In this document: piece after piece, positions 18,359 through 26,853 of the stretch
Numbering within the stretch: the first letter of the stretch is position 1
Layout: each line of letters starts with the position of its first letter
Assembly: GCA_910587445.1 (NCBI GenBank)
Contig: CAJULE010000001.1
Location: 1 to 64,000 of the forward strand
Length of the DNA: 64,000 bases
Direction: 5' to 3'
From: an uncultured Christensenellaceae bacterium
GTDB lineage: Bacteria; Bacillota; Clostridia; Christensenellales; Pumilibacteraceae
Position numbers and translations under genes: made by a program
The notes under the pieces: model-generated
What the model was told of the DNA's origin: nothing
What the model saw: only the letters and a program-made list of their open reading frames with translations
The model's database searches: none

Positions 18359-18392
18359 AGGCGAGCCTTTGTCTTGACATCGGCTCGCCTTT
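18359..18392 (+). terminator. Inverted repeat after htpG, overlapping the Rrf2 promoter
   Basis: AGGCGAGCC (18359-18367) and GGCTCGCCT (18382-18390) form a perfect 9-bp stem with a 14-nt loop, followed by TTT only. It may terminate htpG weakly, or serve as an operator, because the loop contains the -35 box of the next gene. Confidence 0.5.
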
Positions 18393-18402
18393 AATCTATA
18401 CT
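18374..18402 (+). promoter_or_regulatory. Promoter for the Rrf2-type regulator gene
   Basis: TTGACA at 18374-18379 and TATACT at 18397-18402 with a 17-bp spacer. The -35 sits in the loop of a perfect 9-bp inverted repeat, a good position for autoregulation. This promoter shows that an upstream in-frame TTG at 18402 cannot be the start codon. Confidence 0.8.
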
Positions 18403-18461
18403 TGTCTATAGGGATTTGGGCGGTAATGAATTGCCGTTTTCTTAAGAAAAAGGAGGCGCGT

Positions 18462-18854
18462 ATGTTTTCCACGAAGGGCAGGTATGCTTTGAGAATAATG
18501 GTCTGTCTCGCCGGACGGCGCGGCAGAGTGGTTTCCGTCAGCGAAATAGCGGGCGAGCTGGGCATATCGGCTAAATATGCGGAGCAGATAATGACGATTT
18601 TAAAGCGTGCGGGATATGTCACCGCCATGCGCGGAAGCTGCGGCGGTTACGCTCTTGCGGGAAACGCCGAGGAATACCGTGCGGGAGACATACTCAGGCT
18701 AATGGAAAGCTCGGCTTTTCCCGGACCGTGCATGAGCGGCGAGTGCGACTCGAAAGAGGGATGCGCGCTCAAATCGATGTGGAACGAGCTGTTCGCCGCA
18801 GGGAAAGCGGTGCTCGACAAGTATACGATCGCAAAGCTCGCTTACGGAGATTGA
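18462..18854 (+). CDS. Rrf2-family transcriptional regulator (IscR-like)
   Basis: A 130-residue winged-helix regulator starting MFSTKGRYALRIM, the usual family N terminus, with AAGGAGG before the ATG. The helix-turn-helix (SVSEIAGELGISAKYAEQIM) spans about residues 26-45. Three cysteines follow near residues 90-101 in the arrangement C-x4-C-x5-C, close to the Fe-S ligand spacing of IscR, so it may sense Fe-S status or redox state. No isc/suf genes are adjacent, so a target cannot be named. A perfect inverted repeat overlapping its own promoter suggests autoregulation. Confidence 0.9.
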   Translation: MFSTKGRYALRIMVCLAGRRGRVVSVSEIAGELGISAKYAEQIMTILKRAGYVTAMRGSCGGYALAGNAEEYRAGDILRLMESSAFPGPCMSGECDSKEGCALKSMWNELFAAGKAVLDKYTIAKLAYGD

Positions 18855-18907
18855 GCCGTTAAGATCGGACCCGACCATACGGAAAGAAAGACACAAGGGA
18901 GGTTGTT

Positions 18908-19567
18908 ATGACGAAAATACTCATAGTCGACGATGAAGAGATGATACGTTCGGTGCTCGCGGAGTATGCGGATTTCGAGCATTTCGAGCACGACGAGGCG
19001 GCGGACGGAATGCAAGCCGTGGAAATGGCAAAGGCGAACAATTACGACGTCATAATAATGGACGTCATGATGCCGAGGCTGGACGGCTTTTCGGCGGTGA
19101 AGGAGATAAGAAAGCACAAGGATACGCCCGTCATAATGCTGTCGGCGCGCGTCGAGGAGTACGACAAGCTATTCGGTTTCGAAATGGGCGTGGACGACTA
19201 TGTAACGAAGCCTTTTTCGCCCAAAGAGGTCATGGCGAGGATAAACGCGATATTAAAGCGCGGCAAGATAGGGCGGAACAAAATAGTTTCGGACGGGCTT
19301 GTCATAGACAAGGCGGGCAGAAACGTCTATGTGGACGGAGTGAAAGCAGAAATGACGCCTAAAGAATACGAGCTGCTTTTTTACCTCGCCGACAACGAGG
19401 GAATAGCCGTATCGCGCGAAAAACTGCTCGAAGAGGTGTGGGGCTACGACTTTTTCGGCGACGACAGGACGGTGGACACGCACATAAAGATGCTGCGTTC
19501 GTCGCTCGGCGCATACCGCGACAAGATAGTGACGCTGCGCGGGCTCGGGTATAAATTGGAATTGTAA
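18908..19567 (+). CDS. OmpR/PhoB-family response regulator
   Basis: A 219-residue regulator with an N-terminal receiver domain (acidic DDEE near residue 9, phosphoacceptor Asp in IIMDVMMP near 52, conserved Lys in KPFSP near 101) and a C-terminal winged helix with the family DRTVDTHIKMLRSSLG segment. AAGGGAGGTTGTT precedes the ATG. Its last base overlaps the start of the histidine kinase gene, so they are a coupled pair. The stimulus and targets are not evident. Confidence 0.95.
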   Translation: MTKILIVDDEEMIRSVLAEYADFEHFEHDEAADGMQAVEMAKANNYDVIIMDVMMPRLDGFSAVKEIRKHKDTPVIMLSARVEEYDKLFGFEMGVDDYVTKPFSPKEVMARINAILKRGKIGRNKIVSDGLVIDKAGRNVYVDGVKAEMTPKEYELLFYLADNEGIAVSREKLLEEVWGYDFFGDDRTVDTHIKMLRSSLGAYRDKIVTLRGLGYKLEL

Positions 19568-21108
19568 TGCGGGGAAAGGAAGGACAAAACAAAGAACGCG
19601 CGCCGAAGCCGTCCATGGCGGACGCCGACCTTTTGGGCATACGGAGCATTCAGTTTCGCACTTGGCTTTCTTTCGTCGCGCTAACGGCGATCACGCTTAT
19701 CATACTGTGGTCGGCGCAGATAATCTTTCATACGGTGTCGTACAGGGACATGAGCAAGTCCGAGCTTGCGCGCTCGGGAGACAGGCTCATCGCCGAGATG
19801 GGACTGCCCGGCTTCGGCGAGCGACTGCGCGCCGACGCGATCGACGGAGGCTTTTCCGCAGTTGTGGTAAACGCAAACAGGAAAACCGTCGAGCTGTACG
19901 CGAGCGCGAGCGGCGCGGTGTCCGTGGACGAAATGGACGTCGAACTGTTTCAGAGCGTGTTCGCGGCAAACGGCGAGTTTGTGAAAAGGCTCGAAAGCGA
20001 GCCCGACGGCTATGTCTACATTGCCTCTATAGAAGGCAGGGGCAATTTCATAATTTACGGCAGAGTGTCGGAAGGATATAATTCCAGGCTCTTGTGCCTG
20101 ATAAAGCCGTATACGCAGAACGGCTCGGCGGTCGTCGTCTTGAGAAAACAGCTTATATTCGCAACCGTTGTGTGTATGCTTATAAGTATGTTTCTCGCAA
20201 TGATGTTCTCCCGAAAGCTGGCAAAGCCCATTACGAAGTTTTCGGCTACCGCTTTGAAGCTCGGCGACGGAGATTTCAGCGTGCGCTTCGAGGGCAACGG
20301 CTGGACGGAGATAGACGAGCTTGCCGACACGCTGAATTATGCGACGGAGGAAATGGGCAAGACGGAGACTCTTCGGCGCGATTTCTTCGCGAACGTCTCG
20401 CACGATCTGCGCACGCCGCTGACGATAGTCAAAGCCTATGCCGAAATGATACGCGACATCTCGGGCGCCGATCCCGAAAAGCGCGCGGCTCATGCCCAAG
20501 CGATTATCGACGAATCGGATAAGCTGACGCTTCTCGTCGGAGATATTCTCGAGCTGTCGAAGCTTCAGGCCGGTACGAACGAGAACGATTTTGCCGAAAC
20601 CGATATCGGCGGGCTCGTAAAAACGGTTGCGGAAAGATTCGCCGGCACTGCCGAATGCGGAAACCGCAATATAGTAAGCGAGATCGATTGTACCGCAAAG
20701 GTGATTTGCGACAAGCGCCGCATGGAGCAGGTGCTTTACAATCTCATAAGCAATGCGATCAATTATTCGGGAGACGGAGAAGAGATTACCGTTCGAGCCA
20801 AGGAAGCCGCGCTTTGCGTCCGCGTCGAGGTCTCGGACAGGGGCAAGGGAATACCCGAGGAAGAGCTCAAGTCGGTATGGGACAGATATTACCGCGCCTC
20901 GCGCACTAAGCGTGCGACAAACGGCACGGGACTCGGTCTTTCCATAGTGAAGAACATCTTGACGCAGCACGACGCGCGCTTCGGCGTCGAAAGCACTGTC
21001 GCAAGCGCGAACTCCGAAAAGAGCGGCACAACTTTTTGGTTCGAGCTTAAAAAGAGCGAACACCATTCGTTGCCGCCGTCGGAAGAAAAGAAGAAAAAGG
21101 CAAAATAA
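19567..21108 (+). CDS. Membrane sensor histidine kinase
   Basis: A 513-residue kinase. Two helices (about residues 35-57 and 195-215) enclose an extracytoplasmic sensor of about 135 residues. A HAMP linker (residues 216-270) leads to the HisKA phosphoacceptor SHDLRTPL (about 278), the N box LISNAINYS, the G1 box DRGKGIP and the G2 box GTGLGLSIV. All catalytic boxes are intact. It overlaps its response regulator gene by one base. A strong terminator follows at 21148. Confidence 0.94.
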   Translation: MRGKEGQNKERAPKPSMADADLLGIRSIQFRTWLSFVALTAITLIILWSAQIIFHTVSYRDMSKSELARSGDRLIAEMGLPGFGERLRADAIDGGFSAVVVNANRKTVELYASASGAVSVDEMDVELFQSVFAANGEFVKRLESEPDGYVYIASIEGRGNFIIYGRVSEGYNSRLLCLIKPYTQNGSAVVVLRKQLIFATVVCMLISMFLAMMFSRKLAKPITKFSATALKLGDGDFSVRFEGNGWTEIDELADTLNYATEEMGKTETLRRDFFANVSHDLRTPLTIVKAYAEMIRDISGADPEKRAAHAQAIIDESDKLTLLVGDILELSKLQAGTNENDFAETDIGGLVKTVAERFAGTAECGNRNIVSEIDCTAKVICDKRRMEQVLYNLISNAINYSGDGEEITVRAKEAALCVRVEVSDRGKGIPEEELKSVWDRYYRASRTKRATNGTGLGLSIVKNILTQHDARFGVESTVASANSEKSGTTFWFELKKSEHHSLPPSEEKKKKAK

Positions 21109-21147
21109 TGCGCGGGCATTACGGGCATTGTTCGGGCTCGAGATATA

Positions 21148-21187
21148 CAAAAGCTCCTCCGCAGCCAATTCCGCAGAGGAGCTTTTG
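21148..21187 (+). terminator. Terminator of the two-component operon
   Basis: A perfect 12-bp stem, CAAAAGCTCCTC (21148-21159) with GAGGAGCTTTTG (21176-21187), around a 16-nt loop; the TTTT lies in the descending arm. Confidence 0.85.
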
Positions 21188-21306
21188 CAAAGATAGGAAA
21201 CTAATGAGGTTGCCTATATAATACTATACGATTGTGACAACGGCGTGAAATCCGCGCGAAAAACAAAAGAAATAATATCGTTGTTTTTCTTCGCCCGCAA
21301 AAACGG

Positions 21307-21335
21307 TTGCTTAAAATATAAAAGCCGTGTATAAT
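21307..21335 (+). promoter_or_regulatory. Promoter for the LytTR regulator gene
   Basis: TTGCTT at 21307-21312 and TATAAT at 21330-21335 with a 17-bp spacer, 39 bp before the ATG. No other feature is seen in 21188-21306. Confidence 0.65.
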
Positions 21336-21374
21336 GTTAAACAAAATGTATATAAGTGTTACAAGCGAGGATTT

Positions 21375-22090
21375 ATGTTGAAGATAGCCGTCATAGACGA
21401 GGACAGAGCGTTTGCCGAAAATATAAAAAGTTACGCAGACAGATACTGTAAAGAGTGCGGGGGGGGGATACTTTTGAAATAACCTCGTTCGCGGACGGCG
21501 TAAGCTTTTTTGCCGCCGAGCGCGTACTGTACGACATTGTGTATATCGGTTGCGTAATGTCGAAAATGGACGGAATGAGGGTGGCGAAAAAGATTCGCGA
21601 ATACGACAGGGAGACGGCGCTCGTGCTTGCCGCGGAAAACATCGACTATGCGGTCGGGGGATATGAGGTTTGCGCCGCCGATTTTTTGAAAAAGCCCATA
21701 GCTTTTGCGGCGTTTTCCCGCGGGCTCGACAGGATAATCGGAAGTCTGCGCAAGAACGAGAAAACTCTGAACATAAAGGCGCGGCGCGGATATGCCCGCG
21801 TGGCGGTGCGAAAAGTGGAGTATGTCGAAAAGGACAAAAACTATCTCGTGTATCACACCTTTGCCGACGATATACGCGAGCGCGGCGTGCTCGGGGAAAA
21901 GAAGGATGAGCTTGCGGGCTACGGCTTTTCGAGGATAAACAGCGGCTGTCTTGTCAACCTTATGTGCGTAAAGAGGGTGGACGGCGATTTTGTGACGGTA
22001 GGCGGCAAGATACTTCCCATATCCCGCAGCTGTAAGGGTGAGTTTTACGACGAATTCGAAAGGTATATGAAAAATCAAATAAGGCTTTAG
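21375..22090 (+). CDS. LytTR-family regulator, frame broken at a G9 tract
   Basis: The ATG at 21375 (with GCGAGGA upstream) encodes a receiver-type N terminus (MLKIAVIDEDRAFAENI), but the frame stops at 21480. The rest of the protein continues in another frame from the G9 tract at 21459-21467 to the stop at 22090. Seven or ten G would restore one frame of about 238 residues. The C-terminal half is a LytTR DNA-binding domain (residues about 135-235: VEYVEKDKNYLVYHT, then FSRINSGCLVNL). In the receiver domain the usual phosphoacceptor Asp is replaced (YIGCVMSKMDG), while the KKP lysine remains. As read here the gene is off. It is the last gene before GH3 module A, so it may regulate it. Confidence 0.75.
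21459..21467 (+). repeat. G9 homopolymer inside the LytTR gene
   Basis: Nine consecutive G about 85 bases into the gene, at exactly the point where the coding frame switches. One added or two lost G would put the two parts in frame. Confidence 0.95.
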
Positions 22091-22364
22091 CGAGGGAGCT
22101 TTTCAAGGCTCCCTTTTGTAAGTTGTTTTTCTTTTCAAGGCTCCCTTCGGAAAGTCGAATATTTCTTTTTTCAAGGCTCCCCTTGGTAAGGGGAGCTGTC
22201 GCCTATGGGTGACCGAGGGGATTGTAGATATTGAGGGGATTGTCGATATAATCAACGAGAATCCTCTCGGTTTTCTTTGCGTGCGGCTTCCCTTGCCTCG
22301 AGGGGAGCCTTGCGGCTGTGCGAAAAGAATAATACCCGAAACCCTACAGAATAAACCAAACCCA
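22091..22364. repeat. Intergenic repeat region with terminator and tandem repeats
   Basis: AGGGAGC (22093-22099) pairs with GCTCCCT (22108-22114) followed by TTTT, a likely terminator for the LytTR gene. TTCAAGGCTCCC occurs three times (22102, 22134 and 22170). A GGGGAGCTGTCGC-type element begins near 22191 and resembles the dispersed repeats at 36515 and 53326. An 18-bp unit beginning GAGGGGATTGT is tandemly duplicated at 22215-22250. No gene is visible. Confidence 0.6.
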
Positions 22365-22393
22365 TTGAATGTGTGGCTTCTTTCTTATATAAT
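22365..22393 (+). promoter_or_regulatory. Promoter for GH3 module A
   Basis: TTGAAT at 22365-22370 and TATAAT at 22388-22393 with a 17-bp spacer, 45 bp before the GH3 start. There is no G tract here, unlike the module B promoter. Confidence 0.8.
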
Positions 22394-22438
22394 TGCCCTG
22401 TGTTTTAGCGACACAAAATATATAAGGAGAAAGTGGAC

Positions 22439-25400
22439 ATGAAAGTAAAGACAGAAAAGCGCGGTTTGGCGTCTTTCGTCGGAATTGTCGTCGCCCTCGT
22501 TTTGGCAGTAAGCCTAATCGCGGTGCCGGCATATACGTCGAGCGCAAACATCGCAAGTACTCTTGACAAGACCAAGGTGTACGAAAGTCAATACGATTCA
22601 CTCGAGGACACAATTCAGGCCGGTAAGGATCTGAACCTCGAAATTGCGGCGGAGGGCTTTATTCTTTTGAAGAATAAGGACGGTGCGCTTCCTCTTGCGA
22701 AAGAAGAGAGAAAGGTGACCGTACTCGGCGCTCAGGCAGACAGCCTCGCATACGGCGGCGGCGGATCGGGCGGACAGGGAACGCCAGGCAAGAACAGCGT
22801 CGTCGCAGGCAAGAAGACCGACATATTCGACGGTCTGGAGGCGGCGGGCATTACGGCTAACCCCCGTATCCGCGACAGATACCTTTCCGTAAACCCCGTA
22901 GCCATGACGAGAGAGCCGAGCTCTTTCAGCACGAACTACAGAGAGAGCGGTCACTATATGGAAAAGGTGACCGAGGGCGGCGAAGTCGAATTTGCCGGCA
23001 ACTCTTATAAATCGATTGCAAACGGCTCGCTTGCGGGCGCGGACGGCAATCTCGAAATGTACGACGACGCGGCGATCGTAGTCATCTCGCGTTCGGGCGC
23101 AGAGGGTGCGGATAACCCTTCCCACAACGTAGACGGACACTCGGACGTAAACGAGCACTATCTCGAGCTCGACGACGCCGAGAAAGAGCTCATGGCATAT
23201 GCCAAGAAGCATTTCGAAAAGATAATAGTCATAATCAACAGCCCCTCGGTAATGGAGCTCGGCTGCCTCGAATATGACGACAGCGTAGGCGCGATCCTTT
23301 GGATAGGACAGCCGGGCTGGAACGGCACTATGGTCATCGGCGACATCCTTACGGGCAAAATAAATCCGTCGGGCAGAACGGTCGACTTCTACATGACCGA
23401 CTTTACGAGCGACCCCGTATGGTATAACTCCACCGACTACACGCCGGCACTTTACGCGCTTACGGGAGAGTACAGAAACGACGATCTCGGCGTAACCGTC
23501 GCTCCTCACACCATTCCCATGGGCAAAGAGGACGGCTCGGAAGCAACGAACAATCAGGAAGCAATAGACTATGCGGAGGGAATCTACGTGGGCTATCGCT
23601 ACTACGAGACGGTTGCGACCGATCTCGGAGACAAGGGCGAAGAGTGGTATAGAAGCAATGTCCTTTATCCTTACGGACACGGACTTTCCTACACCACGTT
23701 CAGCCAGAAGATTGCGAAAGTGGAAGGCGACCTCAAAAGCGCAAACGGCAAGGTCACCGTAAGCGTCGAAGTAAAGAACACGGGCGCCGTCGCAGGCAAG
23801 GAAGTAGTTCAGCTTTACAGCACGCCTCCCTACACGAAGGGCGGTATCGAAAAGGCGGCTGTCAACCTCGTCGGCTTTACTAAGACGGGCAAGCTCGCTC
23901 CCGGAGCAAGCGAAACGGTCGAAATCGAAATCGCGGTCAAGGACCTCGCTTCGTTCGACTATAACGACAAGAATAAAAACGATTTCTGCGGCTACGAGCT
24001 CGAGACGGGCGAGTACGTGCTTTCGATAAGAGAGAACTCGCACGTCGCTCTCGACTCCGAGACGCTTACTTGCGAGACCGCTCTCACCTGGGACGAGGAC
24101 GGCAATCCCGCAACTCCGAACAACATCTACTCGCAGCCTACAGACTCCAAGTGGGGACAGTACAACACTCTTTCCCATGCTTGGACGACGAGCGGCACCG
24201 ATCACTATCTCACCCGCGACAAGCTTGTCGTAGACGGAAAAGTCGGCGACCTTAAACAGCTTTCCTGGATGATAGCAAACGACGGCGCGGACAACGAATT
24301 CAAGGACGGCGCGTTCGCAGTTCTCAACAGAAGATACGACAACGACGTTACGCGCGACTTCGACGACGCAAAGACGTTCGACAAGGAAACCGATTACGAA
24401 AACCTTTGGACGGTTAAGGAAGTTCCCGCAAATTGGACGCAGGGCTCGGGCAGCTACGACATCAAGTACCGCGATATGCTCGGCGTTGCTCTCGACGACG
24501 CAAAGTGGGATACCTTCCTCAACCAGCTCACGTGGAAAGAGCTTGTTGACAGCATAAGCGCAGGCTCGTTCTCGAACCCCGCCGTTCCCAACGTCGAAAA
24601 GGATTCGATTACCGACAACGACGGCCCCGGACAGCTTAAGGGCAGAAACAATGCAGGCAACGGCTGGGCATGGGCTTGCGCGGTCGTAGTCGCTTCGACT
24701 TGGAACACCGAGCTTTGCTACGAGCAGGGCAGAATAATCGGCAACGAAAGTATGTGGATTGGCACGAGCGGCTGGTACGGTCCCGGTCTCGACACGCACA
24801 GAAGCCCTCTTGCGGGACGTAACTTCGAGTACTATTCGCAGGACGGCGTACAGGGCGGTCTCATAGCGTCCTCCATAATAAAGGGCGCAACCGACATGGG
24901 CTGCCACGTATACATGAAGCACGCATTCTTAAACGACCAGGAGACCAACCGTCTCGACATGGCTACGTTCGTAACCGAACAGGCTATCCGCGAGATATAC
25001 GCTAAGCCTTTCGAGCTTTCCGTAAAGAAGGGCAACGCAAACGGCATGATGGCTTCCTTCAACCTCATCGGTATAGAAAGCTCGCTCGGATATGCCACCG
25101 TCGTTCAGATGTACAAAAACGAGTGGGGCTTCGATGGCTTCTCCGTAACCGATATGTGGGGCGGATCCACGAGCTACGCTCGCGCAAGCGGCTGGACGGG
25201 ATACGCAATGGCTCGTTCCTTCACGCAGCCTCTCGGAAACAACAAGACGGGCGCATACGTTATTCAGGGCGACTGGGACGCTACGGCGCGCGGCGGCAAA
25301 GGCACCGTGAAGGTAAGCGGCGCGGAGAGCCTCACGCAGTGGTATTGGGTAAGAGAGACGGCTAAGCATATGTTCTATACCACCGTAAACAGCAACGGCG

Positions 25401-26719
25401 CTAAGAACGGCTTCTCTTCGAGCAAATTCGCAAATGCGACGATAGACCTCACTCTCGGCAAGGCGGCAGACGCGGACATTCTTACGGCAAGCGCAAAAGC
25501 CGCGTTCGGAGCTTCGGGCTTCGAGGTTACGGCGACTTCGACGCTTTCCGCAGGTCTCAAAATAGAAAACGGCAAGCTTAAGGGCACGCCGACGGCTCTT
25601 GCGGGCGGCGCTAAGATAGCGATAAGCGTCGTAGGCAAGTACGGCTTAGGTTGGATAAAAGGCACGACAAACGTGACCGTAAACGTAACGGCGCCTACGG
25701 GAGCGGAAGAAAAAGTTACTCTCGACAACAAGACGATGACGCTCGGCACGGCTTACACCGGTCAGGCGGCGCAGACGGCAGTCACGCTTACCGCAGACAA
25801 CTATGTCGCAGGCGGTCAGGCAAACGCGGCGAACAACGGTAAATACGTAAACCTTGCATTCACGGCGACCGGTCTTCCCGCAGGTCTTACGATGGCAAAC
25901 GACGGCGCCATAACGGGCACGCCGACCGAGACGGGTACGTTCTATGTGGCAATCAGAGCAAGACTCGGTAAGGTCTATTACGACCAAAGCGGTTGGCGCC
26001 CTTCGTATAAGATTGCAAACGAAGACTACTACGGCGGCGCAGTCATTACCATCGACGGCTACAACGTGACGTTTGCGGCAAACGACGGAAGTGGCAATAC
26101 GCAGGTCATCGGCGTTGCGGCGGGCTCGAACGTAACCGGCGATACTCTCGCAGGCGACATTACGAATCCGACGCGTGCGGGCGGCTATAAGTTCCTCGGC
26201 TGGGCTACGAAAGCAAACGCAACTTCGCCCGACGTAACTCTCGACAGCAATCTTACCGTAAATAAGGCTACGACCTACTATGCGGTATGGCAGATGCCTT
26301 CGCTTGCGATCGTAAACGGTGTATGGTACATCGACGGCGTAAGCACGGGTATCAAAGCAGAGGGTCAGAACGGTAGCGACGGCGTCGACGGCAAACCCGG
26401 TGAAAACGGCGAAGACGGCGCAAACGGCGTGGGAATCCTCTCCATAGAGAAAACCACGAGCGAAGGACTCGTCGACAAGTACGTCATAACCCTCACGAAC
26501 GGTCAGACCTTCGAGTTCGAGATCACGAACGGCGAAAAGGGTGAAGCAGGCGAAAAGGGCGAGAAAGGCGAAACCGGCGCGGCAGGCAAAGACGCGGAAG
26601 TCAAAGAGGGCGGCTGCGGAAGCACCGTCGAAACGACAGGCGCGGCAGTAGTCGTGGCAATCGTGCTCGCGGGCGCGGCAGTCGTGCTTCTCATGAAGAG
26701 AAGGAGAGCGGCAAACTAA
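22439..26719 (+). CDS. Secreted GH3 glycosidase with permuted domains, Ig-like, InlB-type and collagen-like regions
   Basis: A 1426-residue surface enzyme. The ATG at 22439 lies 10 bp after AAGGAG; an in-frame GTG at 22433 is too close. After a signal helix (residues 10-35) the usual GH3 C-terminal sandwich comes first (about 55-330), then a fibronectin III-like domain (about 400-525), then the catalytic barrel (about 685-960). Barrel motifs are GRNFEYY, MKHAFLNDQE (near 827) and the nucleophile Asp in VTDMWGG (near 905). An acid/base-type Glu sits in AEGADNP. Two Ig-like segments, one InlB-type repeat (about 1200-1280) and Gly-x-y collagen-like stretches follow. The tail is GGCGS, a helix and KRRR. 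It should hydrolyse beta-linked glycans outside the cell; the specificity is unknown. Confidence 0.9.
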   Translation: MKVKTEKRGLASFVGIVVALVLAVSLIAVPAYTSSANIASTLDKTKVYESQYDSLEDTIQAGKDLNLEIAAEGFILLKNKDGALPLAKEERKVTVLGAQADSLAYGGGGSGGQGTPGKNSVVAGKKTDIFDGLEAAGITANPRIRDRYLSVNPVAMTREPSSFSTNYRESGHYMEKVTEGGEVEFAGNSYKSIANGSLAGADGNLEMYDDAAIVVISRSGAEGADNPSHNVDGHSDVNEHYLELDDAEKELMAYAKKHFEKIIVIINSPSVMELGCLEYDDSVGAILWIGQPGWNGTMVIGDILTGKINPSGRTVDFYMTDFTSDPVWYNSTDYTPALYALTGEYRNDDLGVTVAPHTIPMGKEDGSEATNNQEAIDYAEGIYVGYRYYETVATDLGDKGEEWYRSNVLYPYGHGLSYTTFSQKIAKVEGDLKSANGKVTVSVEVKNTGAVAGKEVVQLYSTPPYTKGGIEKAAVNLVGFTKTGKLAPGASETVEIEIAVKDLASFDYNDKNKNDFCGYELETGEYVLSIRENSHVALDSETLTCETALTWDEDGNPATPNNIYSQPTDSKWGQYNTLSHAWTTSGTDHYLTRDKLVVDGKVGDLKQLSWMIANDGADNEFKDGAFAVLNRRYDNDVTRDFDDAKTFDKETDYENLWTVKEVPANWTQGSGSYDIKYRDMLGVALDDAKWDTFLNQLTWKELVDSISAGSFSNPAVPNVEKDSITDNDGPGQLKGRNNAGNGWAWACAVVVASTWNTELCYEQGRIIGNESMWIGTSGWYGPGLDTHRSPLAGRNFEYYSQDGVQGGLIASSIIKGATDMGCHVYMKHAFLNDQETNRLDMATFVTEQAIREIYAKPFELSVKKGNANGMMASFNLIGIESSLGYATVVQMYKNEWGFDGFSVTDMWGGSTSYARASGWTGYAMARSFTQPLGNNKTGAYVIQGDWDATARGGKGTVKVSGAESLTQWYWVRETAKHMFYTTVNSNGAKNGFSSSKFANATIDLTLGKAADADILTASAKAAFGASGFEVTATSTLSAGLKIENGKLKGTPTALAGGAKIAISVVGKYGLGWIKGTTNVTVNVTAPTGAEEKVTLDNKTMTLGTAYTGQAAQTAVTLTADNYVAGGQANAANNGKYVNLAFTATGLPAGLTMANDGAITGTPTETGTFYVAIRARLGKVYYDQSGWRPSYKIANEDYYGGAVITIDGYNVTFAANDGSGNTQVIGVAAGSNVTGDTLAGDITNPTRAGGYKFLGWATKANATSPDVTLDSNLTVNKATTYYAVWQMPSLAIVNGVWYIDGVSTGIKAEGQNGSDGVDGKPGENGEDGANGVGILSIEKTTSEGLVDKYVITLTNGQTFEFEITNGEKGEAGEKGEKGETGAAGKDAEVKEGGCGSTVETTGAAVVVAIVLAGAAVVLLMKRRRAAN

Positions 26720-26746
26720 AGGCGCAACGCTTGATGTGTAATAAAA

Positions 26747-26765
26747 CAAAGTCATAGCATGACTT
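26747..26765 (+). terminator. Short stem-loop after the first GH3
   Basis: AAAGTCA (26747-26753) pairs with TGACTTT (26759-26765) around TAGCA. The stem is short and has no further T run, so it would at most attenuate read-through into the lipoprotein gene. Confidence 0.35.
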
Positions 26766-26853
26766 TCAGACCGAAAGCGACTTCGCCGTGATATATTTCG
26801 CGCGGAGTCGCTATTCGGTTATTTCGGAAACAATTTCTTAAGGAGGAGTTTAC

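Noticed and set aside
22191..22364. The repeat-rich gap considered as a CRISPR array
   Set aside because: The repeats are only 12 and 18 bp long, there are two or three copies, and there are no unique spacers of regular length or cas genes.
22209..22442. A 77-codon plus-strand frame before the first GH3
   Set aside because: It spans tandem repeats and the module A promoter and lacks a ribosome binding site.
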